Below, in pieces: positions 7,399 to 16,976 of a DNA stretch of 64,000 nt. Both the position numbers and the translations under genes were made by a program. Location of the stretch: contig NZ_KE148312.1 in assembly GCF_000238055.2 (NCBI RefSeq), positions 1,484,501-1,548,500 on the forward strand, written 5' to 3'. Source of the DNA: Oribacterium parvum ACB1 (GTDB lineage Bacteria; Bacillota; Clostridia; Lachnospirales; Lachnospiraceae). How positions within the stretch are numbered: position 1 is the first letter of the stretch; every line of letters begins with the position of its first letter. A model generated the notes under the pieces. It saw nothing but the letters and a program-made list of their open reading frames with translations. It was not told the DNA's origin and searched no databases.

Positions 7399-9891
7399 TT
7401 ACATTTTATTCTCGGCATTCCTCTTTCTCTGTATCACAACAAAGGCAAGACCTGTAAGGGAGAGGAGGAAAAAGCTAAGGTAAAGATAGATAGCACTACG
7501 GTCAAAGGTTTTTGTCCATCCCCTTCCCTGAGCGAGTACTTTCGGAGTTCTGTTTGTATCATGTACTTTTGGACTATTTTCTGCGGGATTAGGTGTGGGT
7601 CTATCTACTCCTAAGACGTTCTCGGGAGGATTCATAGGAGCGGGAGGAGGTGTTGTTCCGCCTGCAGGAGGTGTTTCCATCACTCTTGGAGGAGTACTTC
7701 CGCCACCGCCGGGATTTCCGGGAGTATTACCGCCCCTACTCGGGGTAGGAGGAGTGCCTCCGTTATCATTTGGTTTAGGAGGAGTATTCTCATTGGTACC
7801 GGGAGTGGGAGGATTGTCATTTCCCTTTGGCGGGTCCGGGGTATTTTCTTCTTCAGGAGGGGTGTTACTTGTGTTTGTTATGATGAAGCCACGCCCTGAA
7901 TCCAAACGATTCTCTACAGTACTGGTATAGCCGGGAACTTCTACTTCTTTTACTGTGTACTCTATTTTTTCGCCGTTCTTTTCTTTCAGTACAAAGAAAT
8001 TGTGCTGCCAATCGTTTACGGCACTTACAGTAGCTGAGTCAAGGTATGAACCATTTCCCCAAAGCTCAACAACAATCTCTTTCGGACGCTTTCCTTTCCC
8101 TTCCCAAATCTTGGTCACCGGGATAACGAAGCTGTCGTCTTCATCATAGTAGTTGGTAATAGTGAATTTTGTGTCTTGCGTACCGGATATAGCAGCTTTA
8201 TATCCCTTTACCGGCTCTTCCTTAACACTATAATCAATGTCCTTTCCGTCTTCGCCCTTTCTTGGCATTTCTTCAAAGGTATGTTGCCAATCGTTATCAT
8301 CGGAAAGTATTGCGGAAAGCTCCTCTTTCTTTTCTCCGTTCACCAGAAGATAAACCTTAACCCTACTGGTGTCTGAAGTGAAATGATCCATCAGGACATC
8401 GAAGGGGCTTGCAGCGGGAAGACGGTTATTTTCACGATCATCGGATAAAACATCATGAGAATCGAAATCCGCCGTATCACTTAAAAGACTGTCATGCAAG
8501 GAATCATCGAATACAGGAAGTCTTCCGCTTAAATAATCATCAAGTAGGGAAGCGGGAGAGGGAGTACCGGGTTTTACGGTTAGAGCCCATTTCTTTTCTA
8601 CAATGATATCTCGGGTGTTCGGATTTATTTTTTTGTTTGTGAGATCTAAGAGATATACCGCTTTATTATCTTCCTCTTTTATCAATACACTGTGTACTGT
8701 CTTATCTAACTTATAACCGGAAGGGGGATCCACCTCTACAATCTCATACTCACCGTCTGTCAGATTGTCAATAGTAACTTCTCCATCAGACCAGGTGGTG
8801 ACCATCTTATTGTAATTGGAGTATTTCTTTGTGAGCATGAATTCCGCACCGTGTAAAGCTTCTCCGCTCGCTTTATCGGTCTTTTTAATCCTGATACTAT
8901 GCTTTTTCCCTTGGAATGTGTTCAAATTTTGCTGTATTTTGTAAAAGCTGTTAATTTCTTCTGTATCAATTCCTACGAGTTTGGCACTGTTGTTGTAGGA
9001 GGAACCGTTCTCCGGGAATTCGTGGAGCTCCACAAAGTAGCGTAATTCAAAGCCTTCATTCGGAGCAATATGATCCAGATTGCATGTAAAACCGACAGGG
9101 TTATCTTTTCCGTCATGCACAAAATCGGGATAAATGGTTTCATCTTCGGCGGGCTGCAAACCTTCGGCATCGGATCGTAAAGAATAGATGGGTCCGGGAT
9201 TGGCATCATCTGCGGCAGGCTCGAAATATTTTTTTCCATTTTGAGCCACTTTCCATTCACCGCTTCTCCATACTCCTCTTCGTAGAACGGGCTGGTATAG
9301 GGAGTCATATTCAGTGGAATATCCCGGATTGAGGCTGTACGGCATAAAGTATCCGAAGTTGCTTGCTCCTAAACGGTCCACAAACTGAACGGAATCATAA
9401 CCGTTCTCATTATGCGTTCCTTCGAAACTTTTTGCGTCGAAGCGAATCACATATTCCATAATATAATGAAAGTTTCCGTCATCATCTTTTATTTCATGAA
9501 CTTCTCCGCGAACGGATTTGGAAAAACCTTGCGGAGCGGTATAAGCATAAGTGGTATCTTCCTCTTGCCTATCAGTAGAGAGAAGGGAGACATCCGTATT
9601 GGTATCGGAAAGTAGCTCCGCATCAGTGACGTTGACTCCATTTTCTGTAAACTCGGAAAATTCATCGGAAGCCACTCTACTATCCGAAGTCTCCCTTTCG
9701 GATAACTCTTCAGAGCTGTTCAAGTTTTCCCTTGCACTTTCTTCTATTTCTACTGTTTCTGCATTTTCTGCACTGCTTTCTGCAATAAACAAGGGCATTT
9801 CCGCTTCCCCTTCCGCCTTTGCAAAGGAGTAGCCCTGCCAAATCATAAGTACAGAAAAAAGAAAGGCTATAATTCTTCTTTTTGCTTTCAA
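7399..9891 (-). CDS. Cna-B domain cell-surface protein with non-canonical anchor
   Basis: An 830-residue exported surface protein. Residues 1-27 form a signal peptide (KRRIIAFLFSVLMIWQGYSF). After an acidic Ser/Glu-rich segment comes a unique domain at about 115-330. It is followed by a SpaA/prealbumin-like domain (IRIKKTDKASGEALHGAEF) and two Cna-B domains (VEKKWALTV and VTKIWEGKG), the first interrupted by an insertion rich in Asp and Ser. A Pro/Gly/Asn-rich wall-spanning region precedes a C-terminal hydrophobic helix and a basic tail (QRKRNAENKM). There is no LPXTG; VLGVDRP and VLAQGRGWTKTFD occupy the sorting-signal position. The start is TTG at 9891, with GGAGG 8 nt upstream. It probably serves adhesion or as a pilus-like subunit; no sortase gene is in the window. 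Confidence 0.85.
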   Translation of the reverse strand: MKAKRRIIAFLFSVLMIWQGYSFAKAEGEAEMPLFIAESSAENAETVEIEESARENLNSSEELSERETSDSRVASDEFSEFTENGVNVTDAELLSDTNTDVSLLSTDRQEEDTTYAYTAPQGFSKSVRGEVHEIKDDDGNFHYIMEYVIRFDAKSFEGTHNENGYDSVQFVDRLGASNFGYFMPYSLNPGYSTEYDSLYQPVLRRGVWRSGEWKVAQNGKKYFEPAADDANPGPIYSLRSDAEGLQPAEDETIYPDFVHDGKDNPVGFTCNLDHIAPNEGFELRYFVELHEFPENGSSYNNSAKLVGIDTEEINSFYKIQQNLNTFQGKKHSIRIKKTDKASGEALHGAEFMLTKKYSNYNKMVTTWSDGEVTIDNLTDGEYEIVEVDPPSGYKLDKTVHSVLIKEEDNKAVYLLDLTNKKINPNTRDIIVEKKWALTVKPGTPSPASLLDDYLSGRLPVFDDSLHDSLLSDTADFDSHDVLSDDRENNRLPAASPFDVLMDHFTSDTSRVKVYLLVNGEKKEELSAILSDDNDWQHTFEEMPRKGEDGKDIDYSVKEEPVKGYKAAISGTQDTKFTITNYYDEDDSFVIPVTKIWEGKGKRPKEIVVELWGNGSYLDSATVSAVNDWQHNFFVLKEKNGEKIEYTVKEVEVPGYTSTVENRLDSGRGFIITNTSNTPPEEENTPDPPKGNDNPPTPGTNENTPPKPNDNGGTPPTPSRGGNTPGNPGGGGSTPPRVMETPPAGGTTPPPAPMNPPENVLGVDRPTPNPAENSPKVHDTNRTPKVLAQGRGWTKTFDRSAIYLYLSFFLLSLTGLAFVVIQRKRNAENKM

Positions 9892-10084
9892 ACCTGTATT
9901 CCTCCATTATTATAATTAAAAATAAAAAATTAAAGTACTGGTTGAATAGATTTACCATAGATTCCCTTTTTGAACAAGATGACAATGGAAATTTTATAAT
10001 TATAGTGGAAATGTAGATTTTATTAGATTCTTAATTACTTAATTAATAAAATGATTGAGAGGTGTGCAAATATATAATGTATAG

Positions 10085-10113
10085 TTGTACAAATATATTC
10101 TTTGTGCTATACT
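10085..10113 (+). promoter_or_regulatory. sigma-A type promoter for the RHH/DUF4160/DUF2442 genes
   Basis: -35 TTGTAC at 10085-10090, a 17-bp spacer, and -10 TATACT at 10108-10113. The first gene starts 27 nt downstream behind GAGGTG. Confidence 0.7.
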
Positions 10114-10140
10114 GCTTGTTAAGCAGAAAGAGGTGATTAC

Positions 10141-10329
10141 ATGGCGATAACAGAAGCACAGGCGAGAGCTACAGCGAAGTACAAGGCAAAGAATTACAAA
10201 CGTGTACCGCTTGACTTAAGAAAAGAAGAGTATGACGCGTTGAAGGAGCAAGCGGAAAGTATGCCTATGAATACCTTTATTAAGAGAGCCTTAAACTCCT
10301 ACACGGGGCAAGAGATATTTAAGGTGTAA
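10141..10329 (+). CDS. Arc-like ribbon-helix-helix small protein
   Basis: A 62-residue basic protein. RVPLDLRKEEYDALKEQAES followed by MNTFIKRALNSY fits the beta-strand/helix/helix pattern of Arc/MetJ ribbon-helix-helix DNA-binding proteins. The strand KRVPLDL would insert in the DNA groove. It is the first gene behind a clear promoter and is followed by a DUF4160/DUF2442 pair. It may be the autoregulator of that module, which is inference. Confidence 0.7.
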   Translation: MAITEAQARATAKYKAKNYKRVPLDLRKEEYDALKEQAESMPMNTFIKRALNSYTGQEIFKV

Positions 10330-10347
10330 GAAGAAAGAGAGGGGAAA

Positions 10348-10614
10348 ATGCCTACTATATCGATGTTTTACGGAATTATTATAAGGATGTATAGGGAAAT
10401 TGGTGGACAGCACAAGATACCGCATATACACGCAGAATATCAAGGAGAAGAGGTAGTTGTAAGCCTTGAGGGTGATGCTTTAGAAGGTGGCATACCGAAG
10501 AAAAAGCAAAGTCTTGTTGTAGCGTGGGTAAATATCCATTATGACGACCTTTTAGCTAACTGGAATTTGTTAGAGAAAGGGGAAAAAACTTTTACTATTG
10601 AGCCTTTAAAATAG
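10348..10614 (+). CDS. DUF4160 domain protein, TA-like module
   Basis: An 88-residue protein matching the DUF4160 pattern: MPTISMFYGIIIRMY at the N-terminus, a HKIPHIHAEYQGE motif at about 27-39, then a helix with WVNIHYDDLLANWNLL. DUF4160 genes are usually followed by DUF2442 genes, as here, and the pair is commonly treated as toxin-antitoxin-like. The biochemical activity is not established from this sequence. The start ATG has AGAGGGG just upstream. It probably forms an operon with the flanking genes, with an 18-nt gap before and 12-nt gap after. Confidence 0.8.
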   Translation: MPTISMFYGIIIRMYREIGGQHKIPHIHAEYQGEEVVVSLEGDALEGGIPKKKQSLVVAWVNIHYDDLLANWNLLEKGEKTFTIEPLK

Positions 10615-10626
10615 GGGGGGGGATAT

Positions 10627-10866
10627 ATGTTACAGCCTGAGTTATTAAGCGTTTCCCCAAAAGAGGGGTATAAGCTTCTTCTTTCTTATGAAAACGGGGA
10701 AAATAAAATCTTTGATGTTACCCCATACATAAGCGGGGCATGGTATGGGGAGTTAAAAGACCTTGAAACATTTAAAAAAGTTAGGGTTTCCAATCATTCC
10801 GTAGAGTGGGAAGGCGGGCAAGATATTGCACCGCATGAGTTGTATCACAATTCTATATCCGTATAA
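10627..10866 (+). CDS. DUF2442 domain protein, partner of DUF4160
   Basis: A 79-residue protein with the DUF2442 layout: LLSVSPKEGYKLLLSYENGE, then a DVTPYISG motif, and a C-terminal VEWEGGQDIAPHELYHNS. The conserved W-x(4-5)-D-I-A-P-x-E-LY region is visible. It sits 12 nt behind the DUF4160 gene, preceded by an unusual run of seven or more Gs that provides the ribosome-binding site. A terminator follows directly, closing a three-gene unit. Confidence 0.82.
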   Translation: MLQPELLSVSPKEGYKLLLSYENGENKIFDVTPYISGAWYGELKDLETFKKVRVSNHSVEWEGGQDIAPHELYHNSISV

Positions 10867-10884
10867 ATACATACTAAGCTAATT

Positions 10885-10911
10885 AAGAGGGTTTAAAACC
10901 CTCTTTTTTTA
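10885..10911 (+). terminator. intrinsic terminator of the DUF2442 operon
   Basis: AAGAGGGTTT pairs with AAACCCTCTT, followed by seven Ts. Confidence 0.9.
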
Positions 10912-10952
10912 TTCTTAACAAGTGGCTAAGGCGAAGCCTGAGACATCTTGTT
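10907..10952. repeat. post-terminator palindrome, copy identical to 62536-62581
   Basis: A 46-nt sequence identical to one more than 51 kb away. The palindromic part is 36 nt (10917-10952): AACAAGTG at the left, a central AGGCGAAGCCT hairpin, and CATCTTGTT at the right. It begins inside the T-run of the preceding terminator. Confidence 0.85.
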
Positions 10953-11081
10953 GGAGAGTTGAGAAAAGTTGAGAAGAGTTGAGAAAAAGTTTCTCGTTTT
11001 GGAAAGGGGGATATATGAATCCTTATCAAAGAGGGCAGAAAGCATTGTGCGGGGATTACTTTAAATTTTTGCATAAAAAAA

Positions 11082-11155
11082 TCGAGGTGACAAGATTCGA
11101 ACTTGCGACCCCCTGGTCCCAAACCAGGTGCTCTACCAAACTGAGCCACACCTCG
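11082..11155 (-). tRNA. tRNA-Pro (anticodon TGG)
   Basis: On the minus strand the 7-bp acceptor CGAGGTG pairs with CACCTCG. The anticodon stem CCTGG/CCAGG encloses the loop TTTGGGA with anticodon TGG, and the T-loop is GTTCGAATC. The length is 74 nt including the discriminator A; CCA is not encoded. A T-run follows immediately and can act as part of the terminator. Confidence 0.95.
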
Positions 11156-11270
11156 GAAGCTTCTCGATTTTAAACGACAAACTTGCCAATTAACTATAGC
11201 GAGAGGAGACATCCTTGTCAAGAAGAACTTGGCAGTCTCTTGTTCCTTTGTAAAATACCATGATTTTTCT

Positions 11271-11299
11271 TGACTTTTCGTTCCTACAAGCTTATATTT
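11271..11299 (+). promoter_or_regulatory. promoter of the str operon
   Basis: -35 TTGACT (11271-11276), a 17-bp spacer, and -10 TATATT (11294-11299), about 90 nt upstream of rpsL. Confidence 0.8.
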
Positions 11300-11394
11300 G
11301 TTTGACGTGAGTTTTCTCGCGTCTTTCTTTATGTATTCCTATAAGCAGGGTGGTCACATAAAGAAGAGAAAAAATTATAGGAAAGGAGACCAAA

Positions 11395-11817
11395 ATGCCA
11401 ACATTTAACCAGCTCGTTAGAAAGGGCAGAGAAACTTCCAAGAAGAAGTCTACAGCCCCTGCTCTTCAGAAAGGATTCAACTCCTTAAAGAAGAGAGCAA
11501 CTACGAACAGCGCTCCACAGAAGCGAGGTGTATGTACAGCAGTTAAGACTGCTACACCGAAGAAGCCGAACTCGGCTCTTCGTAAGATCGCCAGAGTTCG
11601 TCTTTCCAACGGAATTGAAGTTACATCTTACATTCCCGGAGAAGGACACAATCTTCAGGAGCACTCTGTTGTTATGATTCGTGGTGGCCGTGTTAAGGAT
11701 TTACCCGGTACAAGATACCATATCATCCGTGGAACACTGGATACCGCAGGCGTAGCAAACCGTATGCAGGCTCGTTCCAAGTACGGTGCAAAGAAGCCTA
11801 AGGCTAAGAAGGCTTAA
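11395..11817 (+). CDS. rpsL: 30S ribosomal protein S12
   Basis: A 140-residue S12, the decoding-centre protein of the small ribosomal subunit. The start [13 protein letters not shown] and the streptomycin-region motifs [15 protein letters not shown] and [13 protein letters not shown] are clear. Lys is present at the classic resistance positions (TPKKPNS), which is the wild-type state. It is the first gene of the str operon behind the 11271 promoter, with AAAGGAGA as ribosome-binding site. rpoB and rpoC, often found upstream, are not here; a tRNA-Pro on the other strand is. Confidence 0.98.
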   Translation: MPTFNQLVRKGRETSKKKSTAPALQKGFNSLKKRATTNSAPQKRGVCTAVKTATPKKPNSALRKIARVRLSNGIEVTSYIPGEGHNLQEHSVVMIRGGRVKDLPGTRYHIIRGTLDTAGVANRMQARSKYGAKKPKAKKA

Positions 11818-12001
11818 GTAGTTGAAGGAGCGCGTCGTATAAACGACAGCGTAAAACATGGTTTAGACATGGTTATGACGGAAGCATTTGGTCACAATTT
11901 CTTTTCAATAAAGTAGATGTGTCCAATTCCGCATGAACTCAGAGGGATAACCGAAAGAGAGTACCGTAGATCTAAATGCAATATTTAAGGAGGGAAGTAA
12001 C

Positions 12002-12472
12002 GTGCCACGTAAAGGACATACTCTACACAGAGACGTGCTGGCGGACCCGATTTACAATTCCAAGCTTGTAACAAAGCTTGTAAACTCCATCATGTTGGAT
12101 GGAAAGAAGGGCGTAGCACAGAAAATCGTTTATGGTGCATTTGAGCGAGTAACTGCGAAGGCAGAGAAAGATGCACTGGAAGTATTTGATGAGGCGATGA
12201 ACAACATTATGCCTGTACTCGAGGTAAAGGCAAAGAGAGTTGGAGGAGCAACTTATCAGGTACCTATGGAAGTAAAGCCGGAAAGACGCCAGACTTTGGC
12301 TCTTCGTTGGCTGACAGAGTTCTCCAGAAAGCGTTCTGAGAAGACACAGGCTGAGAGACTTGCAAATGAAATTATGGATGCGGCAAACAATACGGGTGCT
12401 GCAGTAAAGCGTAAAGAGGAAATGCATAGAATGGCTGAGGCTAATAAGGCGTTTGCTCATTACAGATTCTAA
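12002..12472 (+). CDS. rpsG: 30S ribosomal protein S7
   Basis: A 156-residue S7, which nucleates the 30S head by binding the 3' domain of 16S rRNA. Motifs [31 protein letters not shown] and [15 protein letters not shown] are typical. The start is GTG at 12002 behind AAGGAGGGAAG. A 184-nt spacer separates it from rpsL. In enterobacteria this spacer is where S7 represses the operon, but no such site is proven here. Confidence 0.98.
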   Translation: MPRKGHTLHRDVLADPIYNSKLVTKLVNSIMLDGKKGVAQKIVYGAFERVTAKAEKDALEVFDEAMNNIMPVLEVKAKRVGGATYQVPMEVKPERRQTLALRWLTEFSRKRSEKTQAERLANEIMDAANNTGAAVKRKEEMHRMAEANKAFAHYRF

Positions 12473-12486
12473 TAGGAGGAAAGACA

Positions 12487-14604
12487 TTGGCTGAAAGACA
12501 GTATTCCCTTGAGCATACAAGAAATATTGGTATTATGGCGCATATCGACGCTGGAAAGACTACTCTTACAGAGCGTATCCTCTTTTACACCGGTGTAAAT
12601 CATAAGATCGGTGAGACACACGAAGGTAGTGCTACCATGGACTGGATGGCACAGGAGCAGGAAAGAGGTATCACGATTACCTCTGCCGCAACGACCTGCC
12701 ACTGGACACCGGAGAAAGAACATAAGAAGATTCCGGGTGCGCCGGAGTATAGAATCAACATCATTGATACCCCGGGACACGTAGACTTCACAGTGGAAGT
12801 GGAGCGTTCTCTCCGTGTACTGGACGGCGCAGTAGGTGTCTTCGATGCGAAGAGCGGAGTTGAGCCACAGTCTGAGAACGTATGGCGTCAGGCGGACACC
12901 TATCATGTACCGCGTATCGCTTTTATCAATAAGATGGATGTAGTGGGAGCGGATTTCTTCCACTCCGTACAGACTATCGTGGACCGTTTGGGTAAGAACT
13001 GTATCATCACCCAGGTTCCGATGGGAAGAGAAGATTCCTTTGTAGGAGTAATCGATCTCTTCGAGATGAGAGCTTATTTCTATAAGGATGATAAGGGCGA
13101 AGTGATTGAGATTACCGATGTGCCGGATGAGTACAAGGATCTTGCAGAAGAATATAGAGAAAAGCTCGTAGAAGGCATCTCTGAACTCGATGACGACCTT
13201 ATGGAGAAGTATCTCGAAGGAGAGACACCGACTGAGGAAGAACTGAAGAAGGCGCTTCGTAAGGGAACCATCGAAGGAAACGCGATTCCCTGCCTTTGCG
13301 GTACTGCATATCGTAACAAAGGTGTTCAGAAGCTTCTGGATGCGGTTATTGACTTCTTACCGGCTCCGACCGATATTCCTGATATCCAGGGTACCGATAT
13401 GGACGGAGAGCCGGATAGCAGACCGTCTTCCGATTCTGCACCGTTCGCGGCACTCGCATTTAAGATTATGACGGACCCCTTCGTAGGAAAGCTTGCTTAT
13501 TTCCGTGTGTATTCCGGAACATTAAAGACCGGTTCTTATGTTCTGAATTCAACAAAGAACAAGAAGGAAAGAGTTGGTCGTCTTCTCCAGATGCACGCAA
13601 ACAAGCGTCAGGAACTGGATGAAGTGTTCTCCGGCGATATTGCCGCAGCAGTAGGTTTTAAGCTTACTTCCACAGGAGACACCATCTGTGATGAGCAGCA
13701 TCCGATTATTCTGGAATCCATGGAGTTCCCGGAGCCTGTTATCTCCGTTGCTATCGAGCCGAAGACCAAGGTTTCTCAGGGTAAGATGAGTGATGCTTTG
13801 GCAAAGCTTGCTGAAGAGGATCCCACCTTCCGTGTAAGAACAAATGAAGAGACCGGACAGACCATTATTTCCGGAATGGGTGAGTTACACTTGGAAATCA
13901 TTGTTGACCGTCTTCTGCGTGAGTTTAAGGTTGAGGCAAATGTAGGTGCACCTGAGGTTGCTTACAAAGAGACCTTTACTAAGCCTGTCGATGTGGAAGG
14001 TAAGTATATCCACCAGTCCGGCGGTTCCGGTATGTACGGACACTGTAAGGTGAAGTTCGAGCCGATGGATGCGAATGCAGAAGAGACATTCAAGTTCCAG
14101 TCCACTGTTGTGGGCGGTTCCATCCCGAAGGAATATATTCCTGCCATCGAGAAGGGTATCCGTGATGCTGCAAACTCCGGTGTTCTTGCCGGTTATCCGG
14201 TACTCGGCGTAAGCGCAAATGTTTACGACGGATCTTACCATGAGGTTGACTCCAATGAGCGTGCTTTCGAATTCGCGGGCTCTATTGCTTTTAAGAACGC
14301 AATGCAGAAAGCAGATCCGATTCTTCTTGAGCCGATTATGAAGGTAGAGATTACTACTCCGGAAGAGTATATGGGAAATGTTATCGGAGACGTTAACTCC
14401 CGTAGAGGTAAGATTGAGAGCATGGAGGATATCCCGTCCGGAAAGCAGATTAATGCTTTCGTACCTCTTGCAGAGATGTTCGGATATGCAACCGACCTTC
14501 GTTCCAAGACACAGGGTAGAGCGAACTATTCCATGTTCTTCGAAAGATACGAGAAGTGCCCGAAGAACATTCAGGAGAAGGTATTATCCGAGGCGAAGAA
14601 ATAA
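12487..14604 (+). CDS. fusA: translation elongation factor G
   Basis: A 705-residue EF-G, the GTPase that drives ribosomal translocation. The G1 motif is AHIDAGKTT near residue 18, G3 is DTPGHVDF, and G4 is NKMD. The C-terminal domains end in [10 protein letters not shown] and related EF-G sequence. The start is TTG at 12487, with AGGAGG six bases upstream and only 14 nt after rpsG, indicating co-translation. Length is normal. Confidence 0.98.
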   Translation: MAERQYSLEHTRNIGIMAHIDAGKTTLTERILFYTGVNHKIGETHEGSATMDWMAQEQERGITITSAATTCHWTPEKEHKKIPGAPEYRINIIDTPGHVDFTVEVERSLRVLDGAVGVFDAKSGVEPQSENVWRQADTYHVPRIAFINKMDVVGADFFHSVQTIVDRLGKNCIITQVPMGREDSFVGVIDLFEMRAYFYKDDKGEVIEITDVPDEYKDLAEEYREKLVEGISELDDDLMEKYLEGETPTEEELKKALRKGTIEGNAIPCLCGTAYRNKGVQKLLDAVIDFLPAPTDIPDIQGTDMDGEPDSRPSSDSAPFAALAFKIMTDPFVGKLAYFRVYSGTLKTGSYVLNSTKNKKERVGRLLQMHANKRQELDEVFSGDIAAAVGFKLTSTGDTICDEQHPIILESMEFPEPVISVAIEPKTKVSQGKMSDALAKLAEEDPTFRVRTNEETGQTIISGMGELHLEIIVDRLLREFKVEANVGAPEVAYKETFTKPVDVEGKYIHQSGGSGMYGHCKVKFEPMDANAEETFKFQSTVVGGSIPKEYIPAIEKGIRDAANSGVLAGYPVLGVSANVYDGSYHEVDSNERAFEFAGSIAFKNAMQKADPILLEPIMKVEITTPEEYMGNVIGDVNSRRGKIESMEDIPSGKQINAFVPLAEMFGYATDLRSKTQGRANYSMFFERYEKCPKNIQEKVLSEAKK

Positions 14605-14759
14605 AGCAAAACCGCTTGCTTAATGCATAAACTGATGATAAAATCATGGGTACTGGGTTCGTTTTCAGGAACTTGGGATGTACTGCAATTCGCATGCTAT
14701 GCATGCGTTGGTGCTTGGCATGATTTTTGTTGTATTACATTTATTAGGAGGGTATTGAA

Positions 14760-15953
14760 ATGGCAAAAGCGCATTTTGAGCGAACCAAACCACACTGTAA
14801 CATCGGAACTATCGGACACGTTGACCACGGTAAGACAACTCTTACAGCTGCTATTACCAAGGTTCTTGCTGATCGTGTAGCTGGTAACACAGCAACTGAT
14901 TTTGCTAATATCGATAAGGCTCCGGAAGAGAGAGAAAGAGGAATTACCATCAACACCGCTCACGTTGAGTATGAGACTGAAAAGAGACACTATGCTCACG
15001 TTGACTGCCCGGGCCACGCTGACTATGTTAAGAACATGATCACCGGTGCTGCACAGATGGATGGAGCTATCCTTGTAGTAGCTGCTACCGATGGTGTTAT
15101 GGCACAGACAAGAGAGCATATCCTTCTTGCTCGTCAGGTAGGTGTTCCTGCTATCGTTGTATTCCTGAACAAGTGTGATATGGTTGACGATCCTGAGCTT
15201 CTTGAGCTCGTTGAGATGGAAGTTAGAGAGCTTCTTTCCGAGTATGAGTTCCCGGGAGATGACATCCCTGTAATCAAGGGTTCCGCATTAAAGGCTCTTG
15301 AGGATCCGAAGTCCGAGTGGGGCGATAAGATCATGGAACTTATGGATGCAGTAGACAGCTATATTCCTGAGCCTGCTCGTGAGACTGATAAGCCGTTCCT
15401 TATGCCTGTTGAGGATATCTTCACTATTACAGGTCGTGGAACTGTTGCAACCGGTAGAGTAGAGCGTGGTGTTCTTCATGTATCTGACGAAGTTGAAATC
15501 GTTGGTATCAATGAAGAGACTCAGAAGTCTGTTATTACAGGAATCGAGATGTTCCGTAAGCAGCTTGATGAGGCTATGGCAGGTGACAACGTTGGTCTTC
15601 TTCTTCGTGGTATCAACCGTGATCAGATCGAAAGAGGACAGGTTATCTGTAAGCCGGGGTCTGTAAAGTGCCACAAGAAGTTTACTGCTCAGGTTTACGT
15701 GTTAACCAAGGATGAAGGTGGACGTCACACTCCTTTCTTCACAAACTATCGTCCTCAGTTCTATTTCAGAACAACTGACGTAACCGGTGTCTGCATGCTT
15801 CCGAACGGGGTAGAGATGGTTATGCCTGGAGATAATACAGAGATGGAAGTTGATCTTATCCACCCAATCGCTATGGAAGAGGGTCTTCGTTTCGCTATCC
15901 GTGAGGGTGGTAGAACAGTAGGTTCCGGAAGAGTTGTTAAGATTCTTGAGTAA
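14760..15953 (+). CDS. tuf: translation elongation factor Tu
   Basis: A 397-residue EF-Tu that delivers aminoacyl-tRNA to the ribosome. G1 is GHVDHGKTT at about 19-27, the switch region is [10 protein letters not shown]3 DCPGHADY, and G4 NKCD. Codon use is strongly biased, as expected for a highly expressed gene. A 155-nt spacer after fusA contains a palindrome GCATGCTATGCATGC, possibly a processing or regulatory site. A strong terminator follows. Confidence 0.98.
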   Translation: MAKAHFERTKPHCNIGTIGHVDHGKTTLTAAITKVLADRVAGNTATDFANIDKAPEERERGITINTAHVEYETEKRHYAHVDCPGHADYVKNMITGAAQMDGAILVVAATDGVMAQTREHILLARQVGVPAIVVFLNKCDMVDDPELLELVEMEVRELLSEYEFPGDDIPVIKGSALKALEDPKSEWGDKIMELMDAVDSYIPEPARETDKPFLMPVEDIFTITGRGTVATGRVERGVLHVSDEVEIVGINEETQKSVITGIEMFRKQLDEAMAGDNVGLLLRGINRDQIERGQVICKPGSVKCHKKFTAQVYVLTKDEGGRHTPFFTNYRPQFYFRTTDVTGVCMLPNGVEMVMPGDNTEMEVDLIHPIAMEEGLRFAIREGGRTVGSGRVVKILE

Positions 15954-15969
15954 TCCTATATAGACTTTT

Positions 15970-16006
15970 AAAAAGCTGCTTGCTTTGCAAGCAGCTTTTT
16001 TTTTTA
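15970..16006 (+). terminator. str operon terminator
   Basis: AAAGCTGCTTGC pairs with GCAAGCAGCTTT around a TTT loop, followed by a run of ten or more Ts. Confidence 0.95.
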
Positions 16007-16035
16007 TATAATATTTCATAGTTATTGTTATAGCT

Positions 16036-16371
16036 ATGATTATTGGTGGCATATTTGCCTATGTATTTAAAAATCCGCAGATTTTAATGACTCTAGGACT
16101 AGTCGTAATGTTTGTATTATATATGTTCTGTGGCGTGTTCATATCTATTGATCAAATGCCACAGTTATTCCGAAATATATCTTCATATTTGCCAATAAAG
16201 TATGCAATGAATGACTTCTTTGACATTTGGAATATGGAGAGATTATTGGACAAGGATTTTTTACTAATATCTGCAGTGTACTTGGTAATAAGCACTATAG
16301 TTTTGGGCATCTGTATTATTAGAGAAAATAAAAGATTTATTTACAGTGGAGGGAAAAACAATGAAAAATAA
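16036..16371 (+). pseudogene. 5'-truncated ABC-2 type permease remnant
   Basis: A 111-residue reading frame that looks like only the C-terminal half of an ABC-2 permease. It has three hydrophobic segments, the conserved region QMPQLFRNISSYLPIKYAMN, and a final helix ending in a basic tail. The frame stays open and hydrophobic for some codons upstream of the first ATG and runs into the tuf terminator, with no ribosome-binding site. The N-terminal half and any ATPase partner are absent. The natural reading is a deletion or rearrangement that fused the permease tail to the end of the str operon. A functional short membrane protein cannot be excluded. Confidence 0.65.
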
Positions 16372-16672
16372 GCAAGGGCTACGTATCATCTTAGAATTAG
16401 TTGCAGGAATGGTATTCTCGGTAATTTTGTGTTGCATTTTAATCTTTTTCGGCTACTCGACTTTCTATAAGGATAATTTTAATGAATACACCGTGAATAT
16501 CTTTGGCCTACCAATATATGAGATAGTTATGCAAAGTGGGAAAGGACAGGGAACAGCATTTAACCAGAACATGTTTCTTGTCAACATAATCTGCTCAATC
16601 ATCACGGTAATAGCGGTTGAAACAACTATTTTTATAAAAAACAAGAATAAACCGGAAATTACTGAAAAATAA
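16361..16672 (+). CDS. small membrane protein following the permease remnant
   Basis: A 103-residue protein with two hydrophobic segments (about 10-30 and 70-95) and a basic C-terminus. The ATG at 16361 has GGAGGG 7 nt upstream and overlaps the end of the permease frame. The layout resembles small accessory proteins encoded next to ABC-2 permeases in bacteriocin-type exporters (LlsX-like), but that resemblance is only an impression. With the transporter truncated it may have lost its job. No promoter is visible. Confidence 0.5.
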   Translation: MKNKQGLRIILELVAGMVFSVILCCILIFFGYSTFYKDNFNEYTVNIFGLPIYEIVMQSGKGQGTAFNQNMFLVNIICSIITVIAVETTIFIKNKNKPEITEK

Positions 16673-16976
16673 GCCTGATGGACTGTTTTATATTTATGCC
16701 AATAATGTTAGCGGAGTAAAATAGAGGATCTATAGATATCAGTTAAATATACATTCATTGTATCCAATCAATGAGCACTTCGACACATCAAAGTTCTTAC
16801 AATATGGAAATTTCGATTTTGACAATTTTAATTTTTTGTGATGTATGAATATGATATAAACAAAAACTATCTTAAATATGGTGAATTGTCATTATTAAAT
16901 GTTTTTGCGGAAGCCGGAATTACTCTTTAGCTTTCATTTGTGCAGAGATTGGGAACTACGCAGGGAGGAGGATAGT
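16673..16976. other. AT-rich spacer, nothing recognised
   Basis: About 300 nt without a convincing gene, terminator or regulatory hairpin. An in-frame upstream extension of the next gene (from 16899) has no ribosome-binding site. Confidence 0.6.

Noticed and set aside
7595-7930. 111-codon Gly-rich plus-strand frame
   Set aside because: Complement of the Pro-rich wall region of the surface protein; low complexity only.
10979-11173. 64-codon plus-strand frame over tRNA-Pro
   Set aside because: Runs through the complement of a clear tRNA gene.
12469-12963. 164-codon minus-strand frame opposite fusA
   Set aside because: Antisense to a highly conserved EF-G gene; open only through codon bias.
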